DNA of 64,000 nucleotides from Paludibacteraceae bacterium. GTDB lineage: Bacteria; Bacteroidota; Bacteroidia; Bacteroidales; Paludibacteraceae. Location of the stretch: contig JAFYSF010000009.1 of NCBI GenBank assembly GCA_017559505.1, positions 1-64,000 on the forward strand. The letters are read 5' to 3'. The notes below the pieces were generated by a model, which saw nothing but the letters and a program-made list of their open reading frames with translations, had not been told where the DNA came from and made no database searches. Positions 19,401 to 27,872 of the stretch are shown piece after piece. The position numbers were made by a program, and so were the translations under genes. Each line of letters starts with the position of its first letter. Within the stretch, counting starts at the first letter, position 1.

Positions 19401-22400
19401 GTTGTCCTAATATTCGTTCAATTGATCTTGTTGAAGTAGGGGCAACATCAGCGCGTGTAGCAATTGATTATAAATCTGCAGCAGTACAATTGGCTTATGG
19501 ATATGCAACACAAGATATTGATTCAATGTCACGTTTTGTGTCAACGCTTGATACAGTTGAATTGTTTGATTTGACAAAAGCCACTAACTATGTTGTATAT
19601 GCACGCAGTGTATGTGGGGTAGATACTGGCGATTGGGTGCAACCATTGCTTTTTGGTACTAATTGTGATGATTATGTTATTACGAGCGAGCAATCATATG
19701 CAGAATCATTTAATTCGTATGGTTCACACCCATACGCATTTCCTTCTTGTTATACACGATTGAATAAAGTGTATGAATTAGGTGTTGAATATCCAAAGCT
19801 TACTAAAGTAAATGCAAGTGAAGGAGATAAGTATGTCTTAAATCTTTATAAGAATGCATCAGTTGCGTTGCCTGCATTTAGTGTGCCAGGAGAAAAACTT
19901 TCTATTTCGTATATTAGTTATAATCCTCAAGGAGGGACATATTATCAAATAGGTTTACAAGATGATTTGTCGGATGAGTCAACTTTCCAAATTGTGAAAG
20001 ACGATATTTATGCTACATCAAATACTCGACATGAAGTTTTTGATTTTTCAAAATATAATGTAGCAGGGAAATATATTGTCTTTCGTGGTAAAGTAACGAC
20101 AAAACAAGTTTATATCGATAATATTGTGGTAACAACAGCACCTGAGTGTTTTCCACCTTCAGATTTAGCGATTGAAGTGTTTGGTGATACATTTGCTGTG
20201 GCAACATGGAATCATGCTCCAGCAGCAGTGGGCTATGTTTATACGTTATCTTCTAGTAGTGGAATTATTCGTCAGCAAATAGCCTCAACTCTTGAAAAAT
20301 TAACATTGACTGATTTGGATCCAAACACACAATATGTTTTGCGCATGCGCACTGTTTGTTCCGACTCTACAGAGTGGATCGAAACGAAATTCCGCACGCT
20401 TAATTCGGTGCCAGCAATGCCTTATGTTTGTGGATTTGAGAATGAAGAAGAAAATCAAGGGTGGATTTTTGCAAATGGAAGTGAAAATGTTAAGTTTATA
20501 ATTGGCGGAAATTCTAATAATTCAGTATTGACAGGAGATAAAGCTTTGTATGTAGCAGATGCTTCGGGCGAATATGGTTATTATGATTATGGTTCTAGTA
20601 ATATTTATGCTTATCGTACATTCCTTTTAGAGCCAGGTGATTATCAAGTGTCATTTGATTGGAAATGTAATGGAGAGGCAGAGCGAGATTTTGGACGCGT
20701 TTTCTTTGCTCCAACTAATATTTATATTACTCCAGGAGAGAAGATAGGTGCTAATGGATTAGATACTGAGAAATATATTCGTTTGCATGAGGCAGATAAA
20801 CTTTCGGGTTCTACGTCGTGGAAAAAAGAAACAACAATGTTTACCATTACAAAACCTGTTAATTATCATTTGCTTGTGCAATGGAGTAATGATGTGTCAA
20901 CCGCAGTATTGCCTCCATTGTCAATTGATAATATTCAAATTAAGCCGGTTGAATGTGGTGTTATTGAGTCGCTTACACTTGCTGAAGTTACTACATCATT
21001 GGCAGTCGTAGTGTTTGATAATCCTAATGAAGATGGAGAAGTTGAATATTATGTATCATCGTTGGCTGATGGAGGTGATATGTTGTCGTTTGGTGAAGTT
21101 TCGAGCGATACAATTCGTTTGACAGCATTGACAGCCAATACACAATATTATCTTTTTGCACGACCTAAGTGTGCAGGTGATGAAGTTTCACCATGGACTA
21201 TTTTAGGCTTTGCGACAGAGTGTTTGCCAATTGAGGTGATATTAGGAAATCCGTTTATAGAAAACTTTGATACATATAACTCTACTGATATTCTTGATAA
21301 TTGTTGGACAGAAGAGCATCTTAAAGGTAGCAATTCGTGGTTAACAAATGTTGTTGATATTAGTTTTTCAGCTGTTGCGTCTGCTCATTCAGGAGCAAAT
21401 TATATGTCGCTTAGTGGACGTGGAGGAGCGAATGAAAATGCAGCAATACGTCAATTTTCACTTAAAGCACAGACATATTATAAAGTGTCAATTTATGCTC
21501 GTCAGAGTGATTTGACAGCAGCATATATGCATATTGTAACACGCAATGGTTCGGAATTAGAGACGCTTGTACGTAGCGAAGTGTTGAATATTGATTATCA
21601 AAAAATTTCAGCAGAATTCTTTGCTCCAACTGATGGTATTTATGAATTAGGCTTTATGGGTGAAATTTCAGGTTCGTCATGGAATATGATTGTTGATGAT
21701 TTCTCAGTTGAAGCATTGTCGGTTGGTACTCCTGTTGGTCTTGTAGTTGATGCAGTTACTCAAAATAGTGTTGATTTGTCGTGGATGGGAAATAGTGCTG
21801 AATATCAGGTGCAAATTCTTAAGTCGGATGTTGTTGTAGCAGATGTGAAAGTTGGAGCTGCGCAAGCAACTATTGCAACATTGCAGCCATCAATGACATA
21901 TACAGCACGAGTGCGAGCTGTGTATGGAACGGAAGTATCAGATTGGGCATCGATAGTATTTAGTACGGAATGCGGAGTGATCTATCCTCCATTTGTAGAA
22001 AATTTTGAGACATCAGTATTAACAACTATCCCGATGTGTTGGGACAATACAACTCACAGCCAATTGCTTGAGCCTATGTATAACTGGAATGTTATTCAGC
22101 CTGCAGAATATAGTTATATTGGCACTGAATATGGTCGTTGCGCACAAATTCAATGTGCATCTACAACAGGTTATTCTATGCTCATGACTCCACAAATTGA
22201 GCTTGATGGCGATTATGTATTCTCGTTTAATTATTTAAGTAGTTCGCCAACAGAAAAACTTAAGGTTGTTGTTATTAGTGATGATAAGGCAGATACATTG
22301 GGCATATATTCTAATACCGACAATATATGGGAGTATGTCCGTTTCGATTTGTCAGCATATCGAAATAAGATAGTTCGCATTGGTTTTTATGCAACATCGG

Positions 22401-23842
22401 CTAAGGCTTCGGCAGCATATATTGTAGTAGATAATATCCGTGTGATTTGCTATGTTGATGATGTGGTATTTGAAGATGCTATTTGTCAACCTTCGCAAGG
22501 AACAGTGATGTATACTAAAAATGGATTCTCTGTTAATTCATCATCGCTTAAAGTTGGTGAGAATGTTATAGAGCGTTTGTTTGAGGCACAATCAATAAAT
22601 GAGTGTGATACACTAAAAACACTTCGTTTAACATTGAATCCATCGGGTGTATATCAATACAATGATACTATTTGCGAGGGAGAAGCTTATAATAAGGGAG
22701 CTTTTGCAGGCAAAAATCTTGTTCTTTCTGGTTATTATGATGCTTTGTTGCAGTCGTCATGTGGATGTGACTCTGTTGTGCGAGTAAATCTTACAGTATT
22801 GAATAATCATAATGTATTGTCAGCTTCTATTTGTGAAGGTGATGTTTATAAATTAGGAAATAAGATTCTTTCGGAATCAGGTATTTATGTTGATACTTTG
22901 GTTAATTCGCGAGGATGCGATTCAATAGTTACGCTTACATTAAGTATTGTGCCAAGATATTTCCAACAAAATAGATTGGTTTGTGAGGGAGAAAAAGTAC
23001 AATGGCTTGATACAATTCTTACTACGACAGGGCGTTATGAACGAGTTTATAAGAACAATTCGGGTTGTGATTCGATAGTGGTTATGAATCTTAATGTATT
23101 GCCATCGGTAGTTGAGGTGTTTGATACTATTTGTCTTGGTCAAGAGTATCTCTTCTTAGATACTATTTTAATGGAATCAGGGTTATATGTGCGTACATTC
23201 CAAAATGTATTGCGTTGTGATTCGACAGTACATCTTAACTTGTATGTTTCGACACCAGAACCTACGATTGAAAATGATTATGTTTGTGAAGGAGAGCTTT
23301 ATAGTGGATATGGATATTCTCGTATAACTATTACGAAAGACACAATGCTTATTCAACGTTTTTCTTATCCAGATAGATGCGATTCGCTTGTACATATATA
23401 TGTGGATTTTGTTGAGCGTATAGAAATTGACACGACAGTTGTAATTTCGGAAGGAGATATATATGAGTTTGGAGAGAATACGCTTTCTAAACCGGGTAAT
23501 TATCGCGAGGTATTTACATCTTCAGTTGGTTGCGACTCTATTGTGAATTTAACTCTTGAGGTAGGCACTGGATTAGACGGAGTGTATGCGTTATCATTGG
23601 TTATTGCTCCTAATCCAATATCAGGCAGCGAAGTTACATATATCAATCGCGATTGGACTACAGAAGAGATGCAAGGATTGATGTTAGAGGTTATCGACGC
23701 AACTGGTAAAGTCATTCTCCGCAACGAACCAATGATATATCCTATTGCAGTAGAAGGATTGCCTACGAGAGGTGTTTATCTCGTTAGGGTAATTGATGGC
23801 ACAGGTGGAGTTCATATCGGAAGAGTTGTAGTAATTCAATAA
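13424..23842 (+). CDS. Giant modular surface protein (3,472 aa) with type IX sorting domain
   Basis: A signal peptide ends at about residue 24 (YPLYAQQ). Up to about residue 3010, some twelve jelly-roll/MAM-like modules alternate with eleven FN3-like modules, roughly 250 aa per pair. Each jelly-roll opens with a motif such as LPYVEDF, VPFTESFE or PPFVENFE and each FN3 ends FxTxC, so one conserved Cys marks each joint. Residues of about 3016-3390 hold seven Cys-flanked repeats of 45-55 aa (SICEGDVYKLG...GCDSIVTLTLSI); the last lacks the first Cys. The C-terminal 75 residues, with LMLEVIDATGKVI and GVYLVRVIDGTGG, form a T9SS type A sorting domain. The product is probably a long fibrous adhesin or cell-surface scaffold. 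It is flanked by terminators on both sides, so it is its own transcription unit; no clear promoter was found in the 44-bp gap. Confidence 0.88.
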   Translation: MKTKSFYSLIITLLLMFGAYPLYAQQSLLYEDFNSVPTSGNMRIPQGWDVSEGTTNASNQWRSATGGYEGIGMSFNSNKASVGTTSVLKTPLLELNSDKILSFYFKNQYGGEFNVYVDVLADDNNSFERHMLDSGLVAADWTLRTYQLNQYTGKKVKIAFKSVSNKADKGATSSNHYLDNVSVEDISICAYPMLLDLYSVQQNSASIVWFIDANAGSIPTHFRIMVTDLNGTIVGEYNDLRFESDGSNIYTIEGLNSNSTYKVKLRSDCSEDSKGISKWSDEFTFRTLCEAKVLPFVEKFDDQSKVLSPCWIVNPNNISGVEISDSNFKYGDSGYSLILKGSSTKSSYVVSQQIAHKANDLEISFMIYGDYGLRYNVGLTTDPLSADVFEIIWDDTINFHSGWHEVRFCTDASYYATQENISVFIGLPAGISGSSKLYIDDFSVKVRPTCPRLEKVRIDNILAQSADLAWTEFGKVGNYEVEIVGGGATQIQKFTTNPCKIEGLEGNSEYSVRVRSVCSATESGEWSEAVTFVTACGVMESNVFQQSFEASSGVIPECWLVKQFVAGYGEGENYGNQGIDIYTPVYSMYPDGITVTEAKDGNKVLRFRKTKGGTRTALVVRPMQIDVAGAYDVSFWMYRHAREVVVNGEKQSEQLRVLVNNTPDTIGAIELGVINAYYLHLPQVDGVGYYQYDYNIPLSGTVYLMIEALAASYGNDMYVDDIRVYPAPTCRKIKDIEMLPPTQTAFGMKWVKGANETSWIVKYRLTDPNTGAIIEHAEKQVNGSTPEFWLEGLVHSTEYRIAGKVAAYCGEGDTSIWVDFDYKFMTECSPIVVYPYEQYFEGQTFPPVCWSMTVPVGSIERHERSDYIYEGAGVMMEAPGNGQALVTPQFRFESGKKYRISFVMMRNSGDGGVKVMLNDRPDTLGAEQLLYIPTDYLQEPKVTKKGYYQYRVDFDAVGDKYLMFVQTSTSYASANDYIDNVIVAEKPACEVITSFEVRNVSSYSAQLFVSEDGVDAYEVSLCKEGVSVADGLKFTSDTTIVDLTNLEVSTTYNVYVRSVCSNGVYGEWTTMNYVFTTLCEPFAITKNTPFTEGFEEFVDATQLEGCYLSEGGYFRVTKEDLSTNKYQSMNHANTGMLYAWINGASASIFRPVLLKAGVYYEISAYAIQAGASGYISFGYSKSAEKDSMTTVLFQEYISESWNKHLAYFTVEEDGVYFFGIDVYASTSAGIDDIIIQEISCAPAMTGIANLTSSSASVKITDMSAGKWLLSVNDFEFVPENSRGNVFYDTITSQYTDLSHLMADKEYFYAVKSLCGVDDESSWSSLRTFRTRCSSTAVPFTESFEYGFDCWTFVGENQYVNSNSAQKVSGNLGLGVSKATVITPELDVESLADYMITGWVRSNLADVDLSIGVMLDPADVSTFEPIGSFHVQEGWKWYQFKMYFNDLLMDDYVDFRSARYVAIYLPQEDVSFFMDDIEIKLAPTCKQPVESKFDGVTSNSVTMSWTSKGNENSWNVVGYIGERVMVDTVVATNPATITNLKHSTTYEFEVKAICSETDSSDFTNVGRITTECGLWELPYVEDFKSYSYGSLPLCWEDGEGASVDSKNNWRVEYSRLYFESVDYYNATGNQAAILSPLFDLTKEEGARLNISLLNKYADTVTIKLSIDGGQTYPILLGEGYTNLMEYTQLEFDLTPYVGNVIRVSIMGKSSGVEGSFIAFNYFEIEKIESCMRPVSLIMQSIGGTSATIQINDTTNATAWQYVCLRQGEYVEDVTTFVDITTNPFTINNLAGFTKYTLYVRTNCGVKQSSWRTIEFMTECAEVNSVPYIESFEDIEDINEGCYTIFTTKTGTTPWRPSTGLSWSTYSDGLQSMQLFSSDTYPLFVIMPQLDAPTTSLQVEFDYLSNKGSYYAPDIVVGVMTDPSDASSFVEVETFVPFEPEKDADGKYLFLTAKVPFNVLDVEYANARIAFKVGPTLYDNGDACIDNIKITKASGCPNIRSIDLVEVGATSARVAIDYKSAAVQLAYGYATQDIDSMSRFVSTLDTVELFDLTKATNYVVYARSVCGVDTGDWVQPLLFGTNCDDYVITSEQSYAESFNSYGSHPYAFPSCYTRLNKVYELGVEYPKLTKVNASEGDKYVLNLYKNASVALPAFSVPGEKLSISYISYNPQGGTYYQIGLQDDLSDESTFQIVKDDIYATSNTRHEVFDFSKYNVAGKYIVFRGKVTTKQVYIDNIVVTTAPECFPPSDLAIEVFGDTFAVATWNHAPAAVGYVYTLSSSSGIIRQQIASTLEKLTLTDLDPNTQYVLRMRTVCSDSTEWIETKFRTLNSVPAMPYVCGFENEEENQGWIFANGSENVKFIIGGNSNNSVLTGDKALYVADASGEYGYYDYGSSNIYAYRTFLLEPGDYQVSFDWKCNGEAERDFGRVFFAPTNIYITPGEKIGANGLDTEKYIRLHEADKLSGSTSWKKETTMFTITKPVNYHLLVQWSNDVSTAVLPPLSIDNIQIKPVECGVIESLTLAEVTTSLAVVVFDNPNEDGEVEYYVSSLADGGDMLSFGEVSSDTIRLTALTANTQYYLFARPKCAGDEVSPWTILGFATECLPIEVILGNPFIENFDTYNSTDILDNCWTEEHLKGSNSWLTNVVDISFSAVASAHSGANYMSLSGRGGANENAAIRQFSLKAQTYYKVSIYARQSDLTAAYMHIVTRNGSELETLVRSEVLNIDYQKISAEFFAPTDGIYELGFMGEISGSSWNMIVDDFSVEALSVGTPVGLVVDAVTQNSVDLSWMGNSAEYQVQILKSDVVVADVKVGAAQATIATLQPSMTYTARVRAVYGTEVSDWASIVFSTECGVIYPPFVENFETSVLTTIPMCWDNTTHSQLLEPMYNWNVIQPAEYSYIGTEYGRCAQIQCASTTGYSMLMTPQIELDGDYVFSFNYLSSSPTEKLKVVVISDDKADTLGIYSNTDNIWEYVRFDLSAYRNKIVRIGFYATSAKASAAYIVVDNIRVICYVDDVVFEDAICQPSQGTVMYTKNGFSVNSSSLKVGENVIERLFEAQSINECDTLKTLRLTLNPSGVYQYNDTICEGEAYNKGAFAGKNLVLSGYYDALLQSSCGCDSVVRVNLTVLNNHNVLSASICEGDVYKLGNKILSESGIYVDTLVNSRGCDSIVTLTLSIVPRYFQQNRLVCEGEKVQWLDTILTTTGRYERVYKNNSGCDSIVVMNLNVLPSVVEVFDTICLGQEYLFLDTILMESGLYVRTFQNVLRCDSTVHLNLYVSTPEPTIENDYVCEGELYSGYGYSRITITKDTMLIQRFSYPDRCDSLVHIYVDFVERIEIDTTVVISEGDIYEFGENTLSKPGNYREVFTSSVGCDSIVNLTLEVGTGLDGVYALSLVIAPNPISGSEVTYINRDWTTEEMQGLMLEVIDATGKVILRNEPMIYPIAVEGLPTRGVYLVRVIDGTGGVHIGRVVVIQ

Positions 23843-23848
23843 GAAATT

Positions 23849-23889
23849 AAAGTCCATCTTTTAATATTGCTATAAAAGATGGACTTTTA
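23849..23889 (+). terminator. Terminator of the giant surface-protein gene
   Basis: AAAGTCCATCTTTTA and its near-perfect complement around a short loop, ending in a T-run, lie 6 bp past the stop codon. Confidence 0.9.
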
Positions 23890-23996
23890 ATTAAACCTTT
23901 TCAAAATCTGTCGGTCAAAAACTCAGAAGGTAGCAAAGAAACCGCGGATTTTGCTATTTTTAAGGTTAGAATATTAATTAAATTAAGTCAATTATT

Positions 23997-24494
23997 ATGA
24001 AAAAGATTTTATTTGCCGTAGTGGCAGTTATTATGACGATGGGCGTGATGGCTCAATGCCCACAACAAAAAGCAAGTTGTTCTGCACAACACGCAGGACA
24101 ATGTCAAGTCAAAAAAGAGTGCACAAAACACGAATGTGTATATTCTCCAGAGACTCGTGCAATGATGCAAGTAGATAGATTGTCTCGCGTGATTAAAGAT
24201 TTAACTGGAGCAGAGCGCGAACAATTATTAGCATTCTATAAATCGCATTATATCAAATGTGAAAAAAGAAAAGAAACCGCAAATCCGATGACAAAAGAAG
24301 AATGCAGAAAAGAATGTGATGCAGAATTGCGTAAGGTTTTAGGCGATGACCGCTATATTCAATATCTTGAAGCGATGAGAGTAGAGAGAAGTGGTTGCGC
24401 AATGCGTCCTGCCCCTCATGGTCATCCTGGCGCAAGACCATTTGTTGAAGGCGAAAAACCTGCTGGTTGCCCAAAGTCATGCCCTAAAAAATAA
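23997..24494 (+). CDS. Small Cys-rich exported protein of unknown function
   Basis: The 165-aa protein has a clean signal peptide (MKKILFAVVAVIMTMGVMAQ). The mature part is rich in Cys, Lys and Glu. A Cys cluster occupies residues 21-48 (CPQQ, ASCSAQ, GQCQVKKECTKHEC). A helical middle (about 50-125) has charged heptad-like stretches (RAMMQVDRLSRVIKDLTGAEREQL). The tail is His/Pro/Gly-rich and ends AGCPKSCPKK. The helical middle resembles the Spy/DUF4890-type periplasmic proteins of Bacteroidota, but the Cys clusters are unusual for them. Metal binding or disulfide cross-linking is possible but not shown. It is a single gene between two terminators. Confidence 0.75.
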   Translation: MKKILFAVVAVIMTMGVMAQCPQQKASCSAQHAGQCQVKKECTKHECVYSPETRAMMQVDRLSRVIKDLTGAEREQLLAFYKSHYIKCEKRKETANPMTKEECRKECDAELRKVLGDDRYIQYLEAMRVERSGCAMRPAPHGHPGARPFVEGEKPAGCPKSCPKK

Positions 24495-24512
24495 GTTATT
24501 TTTAATAAAATC

Positions 24513-24550
24513 AATCCCCGATATTCAGTGTGAGTATCGGGGATTTTTTT
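24513..24550 (+). terminator. Terminator after the Cys-rich protein gene
   Basis: AATCCCCGATA and TATCGGGGATT enclose an 11-base loop and are followed by a T-run. The site lies in the convergent gap before ychF. Confidence 0.9.
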
Positions 24551-24571
24551 GTATGTGATTGTATGAATGTT

Positions 24572-25675
24572 TTATACATTAAAACGGAAGTGCATTATAT
24601 CGCCGTCTTGGGCTACATATTCTTTGCCTTCAACGCCCATTTTGCCAGCTTCTTTCACTGCTGCTTCCGATCCGTATGTAAGGAAGTCTTCATATTTGAT
24701 TACTTCGGCACGGATAAAGCCTTTTTCAAAGTCTGTGTGGATTACGCCTGCGCATTGTGGTGCTTTCCAGCCGTCTTGGAATGTCCAAGCACGAACCTCT
24801 TGTACGCCAGCAGTGAAGTATGTTTTGAGTTTGAGAAGTGCGTATGCCGATTTGATGAGACGAGCAACACCTGATTCTTCAAGACCGATTTCAGCGAGGA
24901 ACATTTGACGTTCTTCGTATGTTTCGAATTCGGCAATTTCGCTTTCGATTTTAGCTGCTATAACGAGTACTTCTGCGTTTTCTTTTTGTGCAATTTCGCG
25001 TACACGTTCCACATATTCATTGCCTGTTGCGGCGCTCCCTTCGTCTACGTTACATACATAAAGCACTGGTTTTGCTGTGAGAAGGAAGAGTTCACGAGCG
25101 ATTTTTTCGTCGTCTTTGTTGTCGAATGTCACTGTGCGAGCCGAAAGACCTTGTTCAAGGGCAGCTTTGTATTTTACGAGCACTTCGTAGATTTGTTTTG
25201 CTTGTTTATCGCCGCCTGTTTGTGCTTGTTTTTGTACTTTTTGTATGCGAGCATCAACGGTTTCGAGGTCTTTGAGTTGAAGTTCTGCGTCAATGATTTC
25301 TTTGTCGCGGATAGGGTCAACCGAGCCATCAACGTGTACTACATTAGGGTCATCGAAGCAACGGAGTACGTGAAGAATAGCGTCAGTTTCGCGGATATTT
25401 GCGAGAAATTTATTGCCAAGACCTTCGCCTTTTGATGCACCTTTCACAAGGCCTGCGATGTCAACGATTTCTACTGTAGTAGGTACTATGCGTTGTGGAT
25501 TAACGAGTTCAGCAAGTTTATTTAGGCGTTCGTCAGGTACGGTGATTACGCCTACGTTAGGTTCGATTGTACAGAATGGGAAGTTTGCCGATTGGGCTTT
25601 TGCGTTAGAAAGACAGTTGAAAAGGGTTGATTTTCCGATATTTGGCAACCCTACGATACCACATTGTAATGCCAT
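24572..25675 (-). CDS. ychF: Obg-like ATPase YchF/OLA1
   Basis: This 367-aa P-loop NTPase belongs to the Obg/HflX-type TRAFAC class. It has G1 GLPNIGKST at residues 8-16, Switch region FCTIEPNVG, G3 DIAGLVKGAS, and in place of the NKxD guanine motif the sequence NVDEGS, the NxxE signature that gives YchF its ATP preference. A C-terminal TGS domain (about 280-367) includes GVQEVRAWTFQDG and ends HFRFNV. Length is standard. YchF binds ribosomes and is tied to oxidative-stress and translation-start control in other bacteria. It is last in the hpt-adk-obgE-ychF order, 141 bp beyond the obgE stop. Confidence 0.95.
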   Translation of the reverse strand: MALQCGIVGLPNIGKSTLFNCLSNAKAQSANFPFCTIEPNVGVITVPDERLNKLAELVNPQRIVPTTVEIVDIAGLVKGASKGEGLGNKFLANIRETDAILHVLRCFDDPNVVHVDGSVDPIRDKEIIDAELQLKDLETVDARIQKVQKQAQTGGDKQAKQIYEVLVKYKAALEQGLSARTVTFDNKDDEKIARELFLLTAKPVLYVCNVDEGSAATGNEYVERVREIAQKENAEVLVIAAKIESEIAEFETYEERQMFLAEIGLEESGVARLIKSAYALLKLKTYFTAGVQEVRAWTFQDGWKAPQCAGVIHTDFEKGFIRAEVIKYEDFLTYGSEAAVKEAGKMGVEGKEYVAQDGDIMHFRFNV

Positions 25676-25816
25676 TTATTAGTATTTTATTAGCGAGTCG
25701 CGAGTAGCATAATTTTCTGCTCTCGGTTTCGGCTTCGTTAGTATTTTTTTATAAAAAACAATTATTAAATAAGTTTGTGCAATTGTCAATTGCGTGATTA
25801 TCAACGAGCAACGGTG

Positions 25817-26998
25817 TTACACATATTCTATATCATCCACCATATGTCCGCCTGCGTTGTCATCATCGTCGTCCCAATCCTCATCCCATTCAATATCCTC
25901 ATCTTCAAAATCTTCCAAATCTTCATCCCAATCATCTTCTTGATCATTAGCCGTAGGACGTTGAATTTCAAGATTGCGGTGAGTGAATGTTTGCACTCGA
26001 TTTTCTTCTTTGTTGATTTCAGTCCAAAGCAAATCTTTCAATTCCGTGATATTGAATCCTGCAACAGCCGATATAAATATATGAGGAATATCAATTGGAA
26101 GTTCAGCCTCCATAGCTTGCATCAATTCCTCGTCAAGCATGTCGCTTTTTGTAATTGCAAGAATACGTTGTTTATCAATCAACTCAGGATTATATTCCTC
26201 TAATTCGTGTAACAAAATATTATATTCTTTCATAATATCGTCGCTATCAGCAGGAATCATAAACAACAATATAGCATTGCGCTCAATGTGGCGGAGGAAA
26301 CGTAGTCCAAGACCCTTACCTTGACTCGCACCCTCTATAATTCCAGGGATATCAGCCATACAGAACGACTTACCTCCACGATACGAAACTATACCAAGGT
26401 TAGGCACAAGCGTAGTAAACGGATAGTTTGCAATCTCAGGTTTTGCCGCTGACACCACGCTCAAAAGCGTCGATTTACCAGCATTAGGGAAGCCCACCAA
26501 ACCAACATCGCCCAACACCTTAAGTTCAAGAATAACACTACGTTCTACACGTGGCTCACCCGGTTGTGCATAGCGTGGAGTTTGATTTGTCGCCGTGCGG
26601 AAATGCCAGTTACCAAGACCTCCACGTCCGCCTTTTAGCAAAATCACCTCTTGTTTATCTTCTGTGATATCACAAAGATATTCTCCCGTGTCTGCATCAT
26701 AAGCCACTGTACCACAAGGCACATCAATATATTTGTCCTCGCCATCAGCTCCAAAACTGCGACTGCCACTGCCATGACCACCATCGCCCGCAAATATATG
26801 GCGTGCATATTTCAAGTGGAGCAAAGTCCAGTAGTCCTTATTGCCGCGTAGAATGATATGACCACCACGGCCTCCATCTCCACCATCAGGTCCTCCTTTT
26901 GGTATATATTTTTCACGATGGAAGTGAGTTGACCCACCACCACCTTTACCCGAACGGCAAAATATTTTTACGTAGTCGACAAAATTGGAGTTTGACAT
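25817..26998 (-). CDS. obgE: GTPase Obg (CgtA), ribosome assembly
   Basis: The 393-aa protein has the Gly-rich Obg fold at residues 1-158 ([30 protein letters not shown]), then the G domain: G1 [10 protein letters not shown]2 [11 protein letters not shown]3 [11 protein letters not shown]4 ITKSD and G5 ISAVAGF. It acts in 50S assembly and stress signalling. Instead of the Obg C-terminal domain it ends in a roughly 45-residue, highly acidic Asp/Glu/Trp tail (about 350-393), which seems typical of Bacteroidota Obg. A 204-bp inverted-repeat element ends only 10 bp upstream of the start codon, so the leader of this gene is made by that element. It lies downstream of adk on the same strand. Confidence 0.95.
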   Translation of the reverse strand: MSNSNFVDYVKIFCRSGKGGGGSTHFHREKYIPKGGPDGGDGGRGGHIILRGNKDYWTLLHLKYARHIFAGDGGHGSGSRSFGADGEDKYIDVPCGTVAYDADTGEYLCDITEDKQEVILLKGGRGGLGNWHFRTATNQTPRYAQPGEPRVERSVILELKVLGDVGLVGFPNAGKSTLLSVVSAAKPEIANYPFTTLVPNLGIVSYRGGKSFCMADIPGIIEGASQGKGLGLRFLRHIERNAILLFMIPADSDDIMKEYNILLHELEEYNPELIDKQRILAITKSDMLDEELMQAMEAELPIDIPHIFISAVAGFNITELKDLLWTEINKEENRVQTFTHRNLEIQRPTANDQEDDWDEDLEDFEDEDIEWDEDWDDDDDNAGGHMVDDIEYV

Positions 26999-27008
26999 AA
27001 TTTCTGTA

Positions 27009-27212
27009 GGGGACTTCTATAAATTATCTTGTAAATAAAATTTGAATTTTTAGCGAGCAGGTTATTAGTTTTTTATTTAGACTAATAGCGAGCTATTTGG
27101 CTGAATAAAAAACTAATAAGATGCCGTTAAAAAATAAATTTTATACAAGAGCTATAGAAAATTTTAATTATTTTATTAAAGTTCTTAAAGCGGGGAATTT
27201 ATAGAAGTCCCC
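27009..27212. mobile_element. MITE-like element, copy 1 (TIR GGGGACTTCTATAAATT)
   Basis: This 204-bp non-coding element has perfect 17-bp terminal inverted repeats (27009-27025 and 27196-27212) and is flanked on both sides by TGTA, a likely 4-bp target duplication (27005-27008 and 27213-27216). Inner arms also pair (CTTATTAGT-type around the centre), so the whole unit can fold into a long hairpin. It lies between adk and obgE, 10 bp before the obgE ATG. A close relative is at 28613-28835. Confidence 0.85.
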
Positions 27213-27238
27213 TGTAGTAATTAGTAACGAGCAACAAA

Positions 27239-27817
27239 TTATAAGCTATCAATAATTTCTTTAACTTGCGCAAAGCAAGCCTCAACCGACGAGTTATTGC
27301 AAGCAGCTTTATAGCGACCACTATTTTTATAGTGTTCAATAACAGGCAAAGTTTGCGAATTATAAACGTCAAGACGTTTTTGGATAGTTTCAAGATTATC
27401 ATCCGCACGACCCGAAGTCTTACCGCGATTGAGCAAGCGTTCGATCAACAATTCATGATCCACTTGCATGTGGAGCATACAACTCACCTCAGTTTCAAGC
27501 TCATGGAGCATATTGTCAAGTGCCACAGCCTGAGCCGCAGTACGTGGGAAACCATCAAAAATGAAACCCTTAGTATCCCCAGCATTAATATGTTTTTGCA
27601 CTTGGTCATGAAGCATAGCAATAATCATCTCATCTGGCACAAGCTTACCATCATTGATTAGCACCTCAGCCTTTTTGCCATTTTCAGTACCATTTTTAAT
27701 TTCCTCACGGAGCATATCTCCCGTAGAAATATGGGTAAGACCATAATTCTCAACAATAATAGCACTTTGCGTACCCTTACCCGAGCCCGGAGCTCCTGAT
27801 ATAACAATATTCAACAT
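27239..27817 (-). CDS. adk: Adenylate kinase
   Basis: The 192-aa enzyme converts ATP + AMP to 2 ADP in the cytoplasm. It has the P-loop GAPGSGKGTQ at residues 8-17, the AMP-binding STGDMLREE and GFPRTAAQA stretches, and a LID region with RLLNRGKTSGRADDN. This is the short-LID form without zinc Cys residues, as usual in Bacteroidota. The downstream gene is obgE, separated by the inverted-repeat element; the upstream gene is hpt, 44 bp away and joined by a heptamer repeat. The three genes probably share a transcript from the promoter before hpt. Confidence 0.96.
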   Translation of the reverse strand: MLNIVISGAPGSGKGTQSAIIVENYGLTHISTGDMLREEIKNGTENGKKAEVLINDGKLVPDEMIIAMLHDQVQKHINAGDTKGFIFDGFPRTAAQAVALDNMLHELETEVSCMLHMQVDHELLIERLLNRGKTSGRADDNLETIQKRLDVYNSQTLPVIEHYKNSGRYKAACNNSSVEACFAQVKEIIDSL

Positions 27818-27842
27818 AATATATATAATTTTATTTTTTTTA

Positions 27843-27872
27843 ATTTCTCATTCCTCATTCCTCATTCCTCAT
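27843..27872. repeat. 7-bp tandem repeat overlapping the hpt stop codon
   Basis: Four heptamers of CTCATTC type lie in the hpt-adk gap. The array enters the hpt reading frame and supplies its last codons and its TGA stop (27864-27862). Confidence 0.8.
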
